Assembly: GCA_035566435.1 (NCBI GenBank)
Contig: DATMRF010000118.1
Coordinates: 1 to 64,000 of the forward strand
Source of the DNA: DATMRF01 sp035566435
Lineage (GTDB): Bacteria > Verrucomicrobiota > Verrucomicrobiia > Limisphaerales > UBA8199
DNA length: 64,000 nucleotides
Direction of reading: 5' to 3'
A program made the position numbers and the translations under genes. Numbering within the stretch: position 1 is the first letter of the stretch; each line of letters opens with the position of its first letter. The notes beneath the pieces were generated by a model. That model worked only from the letters and a program-made list of their open reading frames with translations, did not search any database and had not been told where the DNA came from. Shown piece after piece: positions 44,570 to 53,294 of the stretch.

Positions 44570-46019
44570 TTTTCCCTCCCTCGTTCCAGGCGAAGCTGAA
44601 GCTGAATTGCAGCGCCGGCGATTGCCCGCGGGCGGGGCCAAGGTTGGCGTCGCGGACCTGCGGGTTGGCTCGCAATCTTTGGACGGTTTGCAGCAGGACC
44701 TGGTAGTTTCGTGCCGTACCGGTGCAGGTGACGATGTTCAGATCGCGGATCTCGACCGTTTTGGCCGTCACGCTGCCGTCTTCAGGGAAAGCTTGGGTAA
44801 GGCAACGCAGGAGCGTCAGCCCTTTCACCGTTTCGTCATACCATGGGCGATATTGATTGATCTGTTTATTAATAGCTTCGAGCTGCGTTACGGCGGGCGC
44901 CATCTTGCGCCACTGTGCCTCTACGCTCCAGAGCTGGCACTGCTGAAAGAAAAACACACCACCGACAACCAGCGCCACCGCTCCGGCCGCCGTCAGCGTC
45001 GTGCGGAGCTTGCCCGAAGAGTAGCGCGCCGCCATTTGCTGCCACGGCGTGACTCGCGGCGGCAAAAGCTCGAAAGTGGCCGGGTGGCCGGCCAGGCGCC
45101 CGGCCGCGAGACTAAAAGCAGGCCCAACGGCCGCATCTGCCGGGAGGTGGACCCCAAATTCGGTGGTGGCGTAGCGGGTCACTGGCTCGGCCTTCAGTCC
45201 CATCGGTTCCAGGCGCAGCTCCACTTCATCCGCCAATCGCTGTGCCAGGTCGCGCGGGCCAAAGACGCGAATGCCGCGGACGGCTTCGCGCAGTTCCGCC
45301 GGCAACTGGCCGAGTGTGATACGGGCTTCGCGCGCGACCAGGTCGGCGTGGAGAACACGGCGACCGCCTTCCAATTCGAGCGCACCTTCAAGCGCGCGCA
45401 GCGAGGCCACTCCGCCACCGCTCGTGATTTGCAGCCCGACATGACTTTCGCCGAGCGCCAGCGCCAGCACGCCGGCGGCTGACCCGGCGCCGGCCGGCTG
45501 CAACGCAGCGATGCTCAACGAAAAACTGACCGGCTTTAATTTGGCCGCCCGCAGAACCTTGTCGAGTAATGCCAGGTGGTTTTTGGGGACGCCGACCAAC
45601 AAGGCGTGCTGTTTCCCGGAGGGCGTCCGGCACAGCGAAGTCGCCACATGCAAGGTAGTGACATCGCAAGGAAACCCGCGTTCGGCTTCGATCTGAAGGA
45701 AGCTGGCTACGTCGGCCTCCGGCAGGTCGGGCAGTTCGACGTGGGTAGTTAGCGCCCATTTTAACGGCAAGCCCACCACGCAATTACGCTCTCGAACGCC
45801 GGCGGCGTCCAGTTGGTTCCGTATTTCGCGCCCTACCAGCTCAGGATCGTTCGTCAGCGGATCGAGCGAGAGCGAAACGGAAAAAGGCTGCGCCATTTGC
45901 AGAGCGCCATTGGTCCGCCGGAGCACCAGGCCATCGAGCCGGCTGCCGTCCAGCGCCAGCCCCAGGACGGAGGTCAGTCGCGAGCGTTTCACTAACTTCA
46001 ATTTGGCGAGATCAATCAT
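44559..46019 (-). CDS. gspL: GspL/PilM-like platform protein
   Basis: About 486 residues from the ATG at 46019, whose first base overlaps the preceding stop. The first part has an actin-like (PilM/GspL cytoplasmic) fold: VLGLALDGSRLDGLVLRRT, RNCVVGLPLKWALTTHVELPDLPEADVASFLQIEAERGFP and GVPKNHLALLDKVLRAAKL. One membrane helix (TTLTAAGAVALVVGGVFFFQQC) then leads to a small periplasmic ferredoxin-like domain. It should recruit the GspE ATPase to the membrane. Confidence 0.85.
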   Translation of the reverse strand: MIDLAKLKLVKRSRLTSVLGLALDGSRLDGLVLRRTNGALQMAQPFSVSLSLDPLTNDPELVGREIRNQLDAAGVRERNCVVGLPLKWALTTHVELPDLPEADVASFLQIEAERGFPCDVTTLHVATSLCRTPSGKQHALLVGVPKNHLALLDKVLRAAKLKPVSFSLSIAALQPAGAGSAAGVLALALGESHVGLQITSGGGVASLRALEGALELEGGRRVLHADLVAREARITLGQLPAELREAVRGIRVFGPRDLAQRLADEVELRLEPMGLKAEPVTRYATTEFGVHLPADAAVGPAFSLAAGRLAGHPATFELLPPRVTPWQQMAARYSSGKLRTTLTAAGAVALVVGGVFFFQQCQLWSVEAQWRKMAPAVTQLEAINKQINQYRPWYDETVKGLTLLRCLTQAFPEDGSVTAKTVEIRDLNIVTCTGTARNYQVLLQTVQRLRANPQVRDANLGPARGQSPALQFSFSFAWNEGGKNAN

Positions 46020-47440
46020 CAGGTTCCCTTCGCTAACAGCCATTTCTCGCGTGCCTCTTTACCCAGCGCCCAGCCGAGATGGGTCAGATCCTGGCGGTAC
46101 ACGATCTGCGGCGTGCCGCCGCTCGTGTCGAAAACGAATTTCACCCGGCGATAACCGCGGCCATGAGGGCCCAGTGCAGCGATGTCCGCAGTAAACTGGT
46201 AACTTTGAGTCGTAATGTAATCTCCGGCTTCGAGCATCTGGAGGTCGTTCGGGAAGTTCTGGCCCAGGGCATCGAGGACCCAGCCGATGGACGTCAGGTT
46301 GTTCGGGTTCGCGAGGCGGTAACTAACCAGGGTCTGGGCGGCGGAGGCATCCCCCTCGAGCAAGCAGGTCAGCACGGTCGCGCTGGCAGTGTTTACATTC
46401 ACCCGGCCTTCAATGAAAGCGCCGCTAGCGGTCGTTAGATTGGTGGCGATCTGGGAAAACTCAGTCGAGGTCAAACCGCTCCGAAGGAAAAACCGCAACG
46501 GACTGGCGAAGTTTATCGGGATGGCCGGACGGTTGTTCGTACCACGGCCCGGCCCGCCTGCACTGACCACTCCCAGGCTCGTCAGGACCTGCTGGAATTT
46601 GGAAGGGAAATTGGTCTGCAGCAATGCTCTAAGGGCGTTTACGTTGACGGGGTTGATCAACACTTTCTGCGACCCGTCGCTGTTGGTGTTGGGCTCGCGG
46701 CTATAGACCGTAAAATATTCGACCAGCCCCGGGTCCACCATGTTGTTTTGATTTTCATCCGTTTCAGTCGGGTCGAGGACCCCATTGCGATTGGCATCTT
46801 CGCCCACCAGGATGTCCATCGTGGACCCGTAGAGCAGGCGCAGCTCATCGACGGTTTCGAACGGATCGCTCTTGCACTGGTAGGAAGGCTGCTGCATCGC
46901 GTAGTAAGTGACGGTCGGCCCGTTGGCATTGGTGTCACGCCAGTCGAGAATTGCCTGGGTCAAATCGACCGTCATGCGCGGCAGCCAAGTAATGGCGTTG
47001 CTCGGGGCGATATTCAGGTTGAGCTTCGAAGCCTCATCCACCAGGCCGAACGACAGGGTCCCCGGCCCGATTGGGTTGTTCGTATCGCGGCCAATCAGCC
47101 AGAAGTGTGCGTCTCCCACGGGCACCGCCTCGCATTGATAACCCGCCAGGGTGGGCAGATAGCCGTTCGATCCATTCTGTATCTGTGTGCTCAAAAGGTA
47201 ATTCACGTACCGGGCTGCCCCTTCGATGGCCTGGTCCGCGGCCTGGGCCGACACTCGGTTGTCGGAAGCCCGTAACTCAAAGTTCATCGCATTGGCAAAA
47301 TACAACGCCAACGCGACCAGTCCGAACGCGATCCAGAGCACGATAATCAGGACCGAACCGCGCCGCGACCGCTCGGGCAACGGGTGCATCGCCTGGCACG
47401 CCCGGCGTTTCCGGTTCTTATTTGATTCCAGCGCTCTCAT
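46019..47440 (-). CDS. gspK: GspK-type minor pseudopilin
   Basis: A 473-residue protein. The prepilin-like region RRGSVLIIVLWIAFGLVALALYFANAM has Gly28 before the cut, and there is no Glu at position +5, the mark of GspK, which caps the pseudopilus tip. The large globular domain (FGLVDEASKLNLNIAPSNAITWLP, RVNVNTASATVLTCLL) has the helix-hairpin-helix-like pattern of the family, and residues 215-226 (DANRNGVLDPTE) form an EF-hand-like loop that may bind calcium. It overlaps GspJ by four bases and GspL by one. Confidence 0.88.
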   Translation of the reverse strand: MRALESNKNRKRRACQAMHPLPERSRRGSVLIIVLWIAFGLVALALYFANAMNFELRASDNRVSAQAADQAIEGAARYVNYLLSTQIQNGSNGYLPTLAGYQCEAVPVGDAHFWLIGRDTNNPIGPGTLSFGLVDEASKLNLNIAPSNAITWLPRMTVDLTQAILDWRDTNANGPTVTYYAMQQPSYQCKSDPFETVDELRLLYGSTMDILVGEDANRNGVLDPTETDENQNNMVDPGLVEYFTVYSREPNTNSDGSQKVLINPVNVNALRALLQTNFPSKFQQVLTSLGVVSAGGPGRGTNNRPAIPINFASPLRFFLRSGLTSTEFSQIATNLTTASGAFIEGRVNVNTASATVLTCLLEGDASAAQTLVSYRLANPNNLTSIGWVLDALGQNFPNDLQMLEAGDYITTQSYQFTADIAALGPHGRGYRRVKFVFDTSGGTPQIVYRQDLTHLGWALGKEAREKWLLAKGT

Positions 47441-48312
47441 CGGTTCGTCCGGGTAACGGTCTCGAGCGGGACCAACAGTTCAATCGGTGCTTGCTTGGAG
47501 AGGTCTTCGCCGTTCTTGGCCACCAGTTGAATGCGGACGCGGACTGCCGTCGGCAAATTAGTGTCGCCCGCGCTGGTATCCCAGGTCGTGCGCCATTGGG
47601 TGCCGTCGTAGCAATCAAACTGCACGGTTTCGACGTGGCTGAGCAGCGGTTGTATGTCCGGCGTAGGGGTCGTGGTGGCCAGCAGGTTGCGGTTGACGCA
47701 GCGCACGAGGTCCATGCCTGCCTGGTCGCGGTCCGTCGGTGCTTTCAGCTCGTAAAGCACCTCCTGCAGGTCTCCCCAGGGCGTGTTGTCTCCCATGCGG
47801 CCCGTCGAGGTGAAGAAGTCCAGCCCGGCGCCGCCGGCCTCGCCGCTCAAGCCCATGGTCGAGCCCATTGCTTGCGCGCCGCATTTGAAATCCCCCGCCA
47901 AAAAGCCGCGCGGCCCGACCGTGCCCTTGAGATCACGCCGCAAACGATCAAGGGTTCGCTCGACCGGCAACGCCTCATCCACCGCGCTCGAAGTCCTGTC
48001 ACGCAAACGCACTGCGGTCGCAAAAACAGCGTTAATAGCGACCAGCACGATCGCGCAGATGGCCATGGCGAGCAGGACTTCAATTAGTGTAAAAGCCTTC
48101 GGAGACGCAGGGCGGTGTCCAGGGTAGGGCTGGTTGTCCTCAACCAGCCGGGAAGCTCCGCGGGACAACGCCGAGTCAATCCGTTTTTCGAAGACCAACC
48201 CGGAGCGCGGCGCGTTGGGGACAACGCGCCCTACCTTCACTCCGAAATCCGATGGCTCGAAGGGTACAAACCTTCGCACGTTCGGCCGTTTCGGATTTCG
48301 GATGTTCGTCAT
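47437..48312 (-). CDS. gspJ: GspJ-type minor pseudopilin with an unusually long leader
   Basis: The pseudopilin core starts at Phe74 (AFTLIEVLLAMAICAIVLVAINAVF), with Ala instead of Gly before the predicted cut. The rest (RLRRDLKGTVGPRGFLAGDF, LFFTSTGRMG... style segments) fits GspJ. The start at 48312 gives a leader of 73 residues, compared with 12 in GspI. That leader is coded largely by a family B palindromic repeat (48123-48235) read in frame; there is no ATG between the repeat and the FTLIE motif. A shorter start at a non-ATG codon such as CTG is possible. It follows GspI by 36 bases and overlaps GspK. Confidence 0.8.
   Translation of the reverse strand: MTNIRNPKRPNVRRFVPFEPSDFGVKVGRVVPNAPRSGLVFEKRIDSALSRGASRLVEDNQPYPGHRPASPKAFTLIEVLLAMAICAIVLVAINAVFATAVRLRDRTSSAVDEALPVERTLDRLRRDLKGTVGPRGFLAGDFKCGAQAMGSTMGLSGEAGGAGLDFFTSTGRMGDNTPWGDLQEVLYELKAPTDRDQAGMDLVRCVNRNLLATTTPTPDIQPLLSHVETVQFDCYDGTQWRTTWDTSAGDTNLPTAVRVRIQLVAKNGEDLSKQAPIELLVPLETVTRTNR
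48123..48235. repeat. Family B palindrome inside the GspJ reading frame
   Basis: The left arm 48123-48139 (GGTAGGGCTGGTTGTCC) is the inverse of the right arm 48219-48235 (GGACAACGCGCCCTACC). The element of 113 bases lies within the 5' part of the GspJ gene, and the frame stays open through it. The same family is intergenic at 27.1 kb and, as a fragment, at 5.6 kb. Confidence 0.8.
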
Positions 48313-48348
48313 TTGAAATTGTTTCGGATTTCGAATTCCGGATTTGCG

Positions 48349-48771
48349 TTATTTCGTCGTGCTGGCCGTGCCGTACATCAGGGAGCTGTCCACCAGGGTG
48401 CTCATCCGTACCGTGTATTCGCGGTTCTGGGCAGTGAAGGTTACGTCCACTGAGAGCTGCCGCAGCACGTTTTGCGCGGGGTCCTGTGTCCAGGGATCGC
48501 CGTGCAAGGTCCAGCGGAACTCCCGCTGGCCTTCGGTGGTGCTGCCGCTCTGGACGGACTGGTTCCAATTGGTGCTCACAAGGTTCTCGGTGAGGACCCG
48601 TTGGGCGATGCGCGCCGCCTCGCCCTTGCGCTGAGCCACCGCCCCGGCGCGGCTGGCAATGTGCAACCCCTCCATCGCCACCGGCACCACGATCGCCATG
48701 AACAGCAGCGCGGCCAGCACCTCGGCAAGCGTGAAGCCCCCGAAGCTATTTGTCCGTCGTCCGAATTTCAT
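48349..48771 (-). CDS. gspI: GspI-type minor pseudopilin
   Basis: A 140-residue pseudopilin with a short leader (MKFGRRTNSFGG) and the perfect processing site GG/FTLAEVLAALLFMAIVVPVAM, including Glu at +5. A small globular domain follows (REFRWTLHGDPWTQDP, LRQLSVDVTFTAQNREYTVRMSTLVDSS). It overlaps the preceding GspH gene by 26 bases. GspI forms the tip complex with GspJ and GspK in known systems, and its place between H and J agrees. Confidence 0.85.
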   Translation of the reverse strand: MKFGRRTNSFGGFTLAEVLAALLFMAIVVPVAMEGLHIASRAGAVAQRKGEAARIAQRVLTENLVSTNWNQSVQSGSTTEGQREFRWTLHGDPWTQDPAQNVLRQLSVDVTFTAQNREYTVRMSTLVDSSLMYGTASTTK

Positions 48772-49459
48772 AATTCAACTTGTCACGGGTTTGAGCCAGC
48801 CAAAGCGAGCTGCCATCACGCCCGCTCAGCCGCAGCGATTGCGGGCTGGTCTCGCTCACGGTCCCGTCGGGCAGAAACCGAATCGTCGGCAAGCCCGGAT
48901 GCGTCAGGTTGACCCGAGGTACGCTCGCGATGCTGGGCGCCTGCAGCCGGTTCAACGTCATCGAGGTCAGCGCGTCTCCCGTCCGTTCGGTCTGTTTCGC
49001 AGCCTCGATGTGCAGGCCGCTGTCCATCGTGAATTCCACCGCCTTCGGGTCGCTGGGCTCATAGCTCGGCTCCGCTTCCAGGCCAAATTTGCCTTGGTCA
49101 GGATCCACCCAAAGATCCATCGGCACGCCCTCCGACACCGCTCGGTTTTGGCCGCTGTGGGTCATCGCCAGCAACCGGCGCGCCTCGGAATCCAGCGTCC
49201 GGCCCCGGAAGAAATTCGAAAGCGCCGGCGCCGTAACGGACACGGCCATCGTGAGGATGGCCATGACCAGGATGAGCTCGATTAACGTGAACGCCAGGGT
49301 GGAATGCGTGAAACGTGAAACGTGATGCGCGATGCGTGAATCGGATGGCGCGTGTCGTCCCTTCAAGGTTGCCGGCCGGAGAGCAGGTGTAAACTTGCAA
49401 CCTGCAACCTGCAACCTGCAACTACTGGAACGGGAGCGTTGTCCACGCCGAAATTTCAT
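48746..49459 (-). CDS. gspH: GspH-type minor pseudopilin with a repeat-stretched leader
   Basis: The mature pseudopilin starts at Phe57 (AFTLIELILVMAILTMAVSVTAPAL), with Ala56 at the predicted cut. The rest (LLAMTHSGQNRAVSEGVPMDLWVDPDQGKFGL) fits GspH. The only clear start is the ATG at 49459, four bases after the GspG stop, giving a leader of 56 residues. Much of that leader is coded by short tandem repeats (TTGCAGG units near 49400 and CGTTTCACGTTTCACG near 49310). No ATG, GTG or TTG lies between those repeats and the FTLIE motif. Confidence 0.8.
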   Translation of the reverse strand: MKFRRGQRSRSSSCRLQVAGCKFTPALRPATLKGRHAPSDSRIAHHVSRFTHSTLAFTLIELILVMAILTMAVSVTAPALSNFFRGRTLDSEARRLLAMTHSGQNRAVSEGVPMDLWVDPDQGKFGLEAEPSYEPSDPKAVEFTMDSGLHIEAAKQTERTGDALTSMTLNRLQAPSIASVPRVNLTHPGLPTIRFLPDGTVSETSPQSLRLSGRDGSSLWLAQTRDKLNYEIRTTDK

Positions 49460-49462
49460 GGG

Positions 49463-49909
49463 TCAGCGTGTTTGCGCCTGCCAGTTGCCGATGGGCGTTT
49501 GCAGGTTCGGCGGGCCGGGCGAACTAATATCGTAGGAACTGGGGTTGTGTTTGCCGGGGCACTCGTAAGTGTAATCATTGCCCCAGGGATCCTTTGGGAT
49601 ACTTTCGAGGTACGGCCCGTGCCAGCCCACGACATCACGGGGCTGCTGGAGCAGGTCGGCCAGACCATTGCGGCCTTTGGGATAATATCCCGTATCGACC
49701 TCGAACGCATCGAGCGCCGTCTTAAAGTTGGCGATCTGCGTCTGCGCTGCGGTCACGCGCGCCTGCTCGCTGCGCCCCATCACCTTGGGATAAACAATCG
49801 CCGCCAGTGTCGCCAGGATCACCAGCACCAGCAACATTTCCACCAGCGTAAACCCGCGCTGGCGCGTGGTGGTTACCGCCCGCTTTCGAGTGTTCGTATT
49901 CATATTCAT
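49463..49909 (-). CDS. gspG: GspG major pseudopilin
   Basis: A 148-residue protein with the leader MNMNTNTRKRAVTTTRQRG cut before Phe20 (G/FTLVEMLLVLVILATLAAIVYPKVM). The C-terminal domain is the GspG calcium-binding type: DTGYYPKGRNGLADLLQQP, then IPKDPWGNDYTYECPGKHNPSSYDISSPG. It builds the pseudopilus shaft. It is the first of the pseudopilin genes, separated from GspF by an intergenic region that contains a family F palindrome. Confidence 0.95.
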   Translation of the reverse strand: MNMNTNTRKRAVTTTRQRGFTLVEMLLVLVILATLAAIVYPKVMGRSEQARVTAAQTQIANFKTALDAFEVDTGYYPKGRNGLADLLQQPRDVVGWHGPYLESIPKDPWGNDYTYECPGKHNPSSYDISSPGPPNLQTPIGNWQAQTR

Positions 49910-49980
49910 AAGGTGTGGTTCCGACTCTTGGAGGAGGTTATCCCTAATGCATTATCTTATGGCAGCACAGATGTAGTTTC

Positions 49981-50132
49981 TCTCATTAATACCGCGCTTC
50001 AGCGGGGTGGGAGTTGCAGTGGCGAGGCCGCAAACCGTTTCAACGGTTTCTAGCACCTTGTTGAAACCGTTGAAGCGGCTGAGGACGACTTCGGCCGCCC
50101 CGACACCCCGCTGAAGCAGGGTGTTAATGAGA
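49981..50132. repeat. Long palindromic element (family F) inside the secretion operon
   Basis: Left arm 49981-50009 and right arm 50104-50132 are inverted copies beginning TCTCATTAATACC and ending GGTGTTAATGAGA, both with CTTCAGCGGGGTG-type cores. Between them a second inverted pair (AAACCGTTTCAACGGTTT and GAAACCGTTGAAGC) makes a branched structure possible. It separates GspF from GspG and could tune the expression of the downstream pseudopilin genes. Confidence 0.75.
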
Positions 50133-50213
50133 CGCGCTCGGCAGCGTTGCTCACCTCTATGAGTCATCCGGTATATGTCGTTCACAGTTTCAAAGATTTT
50201 CACCGTTTTCACG

Positions 50214-51461
50214 TCACTTGATATACTCCTGCATCGTAAAGATTGGCAGCACCATGCTGATGAAAATCGTGCCGATAAACGCCGCGATAAAGAACAGCAG
50301 CAACGGCTCGGCAAATGCAACGGCGGTTTTCAACTGCCGGTCCAGGTCCCCTTCGGTGACATTCGCGATGCGAACCAGTTCCTGGTCGAGCTTTCCGCTT
50401 TCCTCAGCCACAGCGATCATCTCCACCACGGAACCCGGGAACAAACCTTTGCACTCGGCCAAACTGGCCCCAAGCTGACCGCCTTGCTGCACCCGCTCGA
50501 TCGACTGCGCCACCGCGTCGACCAGGATTTGATTTCCGATGGATTTGCGCGCGACGTTCAGCCCCTGAACCAGCGGAACGCCGGCGCCGAGCAGTGTGCC
50601 GAGCATGCGGCAAAACCGTGCCATCGCAAACTCCGCCACGAGCGGTCCGATAATCGGCACGCGCAGGGTCAACCCCTCCCAAACGCGCCGGCCCTGTTCC
50701 GAGGCGAACCAATTGCGCACGAGCATGACGAGGACGATCCCGCCCACAAGCACGAAAAAGCCGTAACTGCGGATGATATGGCTGGCCGCCAGAACGATTT
50801 GTGTCGGCAACGGCAGAGCCGCACCCAGCCCGCTGAAGATCACCTGGAACTTGGGGATGAAAAACGTCAGCAAAAACACCAGCACGGCCAGCGCCAGAAA
50901 CAGCAGCACGCACGGGTAGAGCATCGCGGCGGTGACCTTGGAACGCAGGTCCTTCTCGCGCGCCTGGAAATCTGCGATTTGCGCCAGCACCAGGTCGAGA
51001 AAGCCGCCGGTTTCCCCCGCCTGCACCATCGCCGTATAAACCCGCGGAAAAGTCTCCGGCGATTTGCCCATCGCATCGGCCAGCGACATGCCGTCGATGA
51101 CCTTGTCATGGATCTCTTTCCACTTGGTTTGGGCTGTCGGGTTGGAAGCCTCTTTGTGGAGGATCACCAGCGCGCGGCTAAGCGGGACGCCTGCCGCCAG
51201 CAGGCTCGAGAGCAGCCGGGTGAAATTCTCCAGCGCTCGCGCGGATACCTTGTGCGCCTTCTTGAAAAACGAAAACGAGGCTAGCGAGTCCGGCACCGCC
51301 AATCCCTGTTTGGCCTGGGCGCCCGCTTTCTCCAACAGGCTGACCGGGCGCAGGCCAAGTCCCGCCATTTGCGAAAAGGCCTCCTGCCGGCCGGCGGCTT
51401 CGAGCTGCCCTTCGGCCACGCCCCCGTCGGCCTGCAAACCTTTATATTGGAACAGGGGCAT
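50214..51461 (-). CDS. gspF: GspF inner-membrane platform protein
   Basis: A 415-residue protein of the GspF/PilC family. The start MPLFQYKGLQADGGVAEGQLEA is typical. Two copies of the T2SSF domain are visible (FTRLLSSLLAAGVPLSRALVILHKE and FCRMLGTLLGAGVPLVQGLNVARKS), each with membrane helices (LYPCVLLFLALAVLVFLLTFFIPKF; LLFFIAAFIGTIFISMVLPIF at the end). It connects the GspE ATPase to pseudopilus assembly. It starts 13 bases after the GspE stop. Confidence 0.95.
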   Translation of the reverse strand: MPLFQYKGLQADGGVAEGQLEAAGRQEAFSQMAGLGLRPVSLLEKAGAQAKQGLAVPDSLASFSFFKKAHKVSARALENFTRLLSSLLAAGVPLSRALVILHKEASNPTAQTKWKEIHDKVIDGMSLADAMGKSPETFPRVYTAMVQAGETGGFLDLVLAQIADFQAREKDLRSKVTAAMLYPCVLLFLALAVLVFLLTFFIPKFQVIFSGLGAALPLPTQIVLAASHIIRSYGFFVLVGGIVLVMLVRNWFASEQGRRVWEGLTLRVPIIGPLVAEFAMARFCRMLGTLLGAGVPLVQGLNVARKSIGNQILVDAVAQSIERVQQGGQLGASLAECKGLFPGSVVEMIAVAEESGKLDQELVRIANVTEGDLDRQLKTAVAFAEPLLLFFIAAFIGTIFISMVLPIFTMQEYIK

Positions 51462-51474
51462 AGGTGGGCCTTAA

Positions 51475-53244
51475 CTACTTCCGGCCAAGAGCAACCGCTG
51501 CCGGCGAATGTTCCTTGGCATGTCCATCCGCCGGGGCCGTCTTGGTAGTCGCCGCCACTTCTTTGGCGGTGGTCACGCTCAAAACCTCCTCGACGGTAGT
51601 AATGCCCAGGCGCACCAGCCGCCAGCCGTCATCGGCCAGGGCGTGCATCCCGCTGTGACGGGCGGCATCGCGGATCAAATCGCTCGACGCATTCTTGAGG
51701 ATCAACTGCCGGATCTCGTTGTTGCTATCCATCCACTCGAAAATGGCGTGCCGGCCAAAAAAGCCGGTTTGACGGCATTCGCGGCAGCCCACGGAACGAT
51801 AGATAATCGTGTCAGCCGCGATGCCGACCTGCGCCTTGAAGGCCAGCGCCGCCGGCGAATGGTCTTCCTGCTTGCAATGAACGCACAGCACGCGGACCAG
51901 CCGTTGCGCCAGCACGGCTTCGAGCGATGACGCCACCAGGTACGGCTCGACCCCCATATCCACCAACCGGGTCAGCGCCCCGGGCGCATCATTGGTGTGG
52001 AGCGTCGAAAAAACCAGGTGGCCGGTTAGCGAAGCCTGCACGGCGATTTGCGCCGTCTCCTGGTCGCGGATTTCGCCGATCAGAATCACATCCGGGTCGT
52101 GGCGCAAAATCGAACGCAGCCCGCGGGCGAACGTCAACCCCGCCTTTTCGGAAACCTGGATTTGGTTGACGCCTTTAAGTTGGTATTCGACCGGGTCCTC
52201 GATGGTGATGATCTTGCGGTCGGCATCATTGATCTCATTGAGCGCCGTGTAGAGCGTCGAGGTTTTACCGCTGCCGGTCGGGCCCGTCACCAGGATGATC
52301 CCGTGCGGGAGCTGCAGCACGCGCCGGAACCCTTCGAGTTCGCGGGTGTCCATGCCCAGTTGCCCCATGCCGCGCAGAGTCGAGTTCTGCCGCAAGAGCC
52401 GCATCACCACCGCTTCCCCGTGCAGCATCGGGATGACCGAAACCCGGATGTCCACCTCGGCGTCCTCAATACGAATTTTAATGCGGCCGTCCTGCGGCAG
52501 GCGCTTCTCGGCGATGTTCAGGTGGCTGAGGATCTTCACGCGGGACACGATCGCCGGCTGGAACCGCTTGATCTGTGCCGGCACCGGCACGTCCTGCAGG
52601 ACGCCGTCGATGCGGTATCGGATGCGCATTTCATCCTCGAATGGTTCCAGGTGAATGTCCGAAGCCCGCAACTCGATGGCATCCCGCAGGACCTGGTTGA
52701 CGAACCGGATGATCGACGCGTCTTCGGCCGCGCTGTCCAGGTCGGTGTCTTCCTCCGGGTGGTCGTCCACCACCAGGAACGTGCCGTCTTCGCCGAGCGT
52801 GTCGATGGTATCCGCGCCCACCCCCAGGCGCTTCTTCATCTCCCGCTGGATGCTTTCGCTGGTAGCCAGTACCGGCTTGAGCGTCAGCCCGGTCATGGTT
52901 TTCAGGGCGTCTAAACCCTGGGTGGCGAACAGCCGGCTCGTGGCCACCTCCACAGTGCCGTTGGTGCGGCGCAGTGGCAGCAATTCCTCTTTCAACAGGA
53001 TACGCGCGGGGAAGAGCGACAAAAGCTGCCGGTCCAGTTCGACCTCGTCCAGCGTCGTGTAGCCCAGCTCGTACTCCTTCGCCAACCATTGCAGCACTTC
53101 GGGCTCAGTCGGCAGAGACTGGCGCGCCCCGGCCTGGTGTTGGCGCGCCAAAGTCTCCGCGTCGGCTGCGGACAGTTGCCTTGCCGCAACCATCTTGTCC
53201 AGCAACTGCTTCAACGTGGGCTCAGGTGTCGGAATATCGCTCAT
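51475..53244 (-). CDS. gspE: GspE-type secretion ATPase
   Basis: A 589-residue ATPase that powers the type II system from the cytoplasm. The N-terminal MshE-type domain (about 1-140) is followed by the N2 domain (ASDIHLEPFEDEMRIRYRIDGVLQ) and the motor with Walker A GPTGSGKT at residues 321-328 and Walker B DVILIGEIRDQETA. A zinc-binding module has two CxxC pairs (VLCVHCKQED and VGCRECRQTGFFGRHAIFEW), as in GspE and PilB. It is the first clear core gene of the operon, 50 bases after the Gly/Gln-rich exported protein gene. Confidence 0.96.
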   Translation of the reverse strand: MSDIPTPEPTLKQLLDKMVAARQLSAADAETLARQHQAGARQSLPTEPEVLQWLAKEYELGYTTLDEVELDRQLLSLFPARILLKEELLPLRRTNGTVEVATSRLFATQGLDALKTMTGLTLKPVLATSESIQREMKKRLGVGADTIDTLGEDGTFLVVDDHPEEDTDLDSAAEDASIIRFVNQVLRDAIELRASDIHLEPFEDEMRIRYRIDGVLQDVPVPAQIKRFQPAIVSRVKILSHLNIAEKRLPQDGRIKIRIEDAEVDIRVSVIPMLHGEAVVMRLLRQNSTLRGMGQLGMDTRELEGFRRVLQLPHGIILVTGPTGSGKTSTLYTALNEINDADRKIITIEDPVEYQLKGVNQIQVSEKAGLTFARGLRSILRHDPDVILIGEIRDQETAQIAVQASLTGHLVFSTLHTNDAPGALTRLVDMGVEPYLVASSLEAVLAQRLVRVLCVHCKQEDHSPAALAFKAQVGIAADTIIYRSVGCRECRQTGFFGRHAIFEWMDSNNEIRQLILKNASSDLIRDAARHSGMHALADDGWRLVRLGITTVEEVLSVTTAKEVAATTKTAPADGHAKEHSPAAVALGRK

Positions 53245-53294
53245 GGCCGGATGTCGGGAGTCGAATGTCAGGTGTCACGTGCCACGTTTCACGC

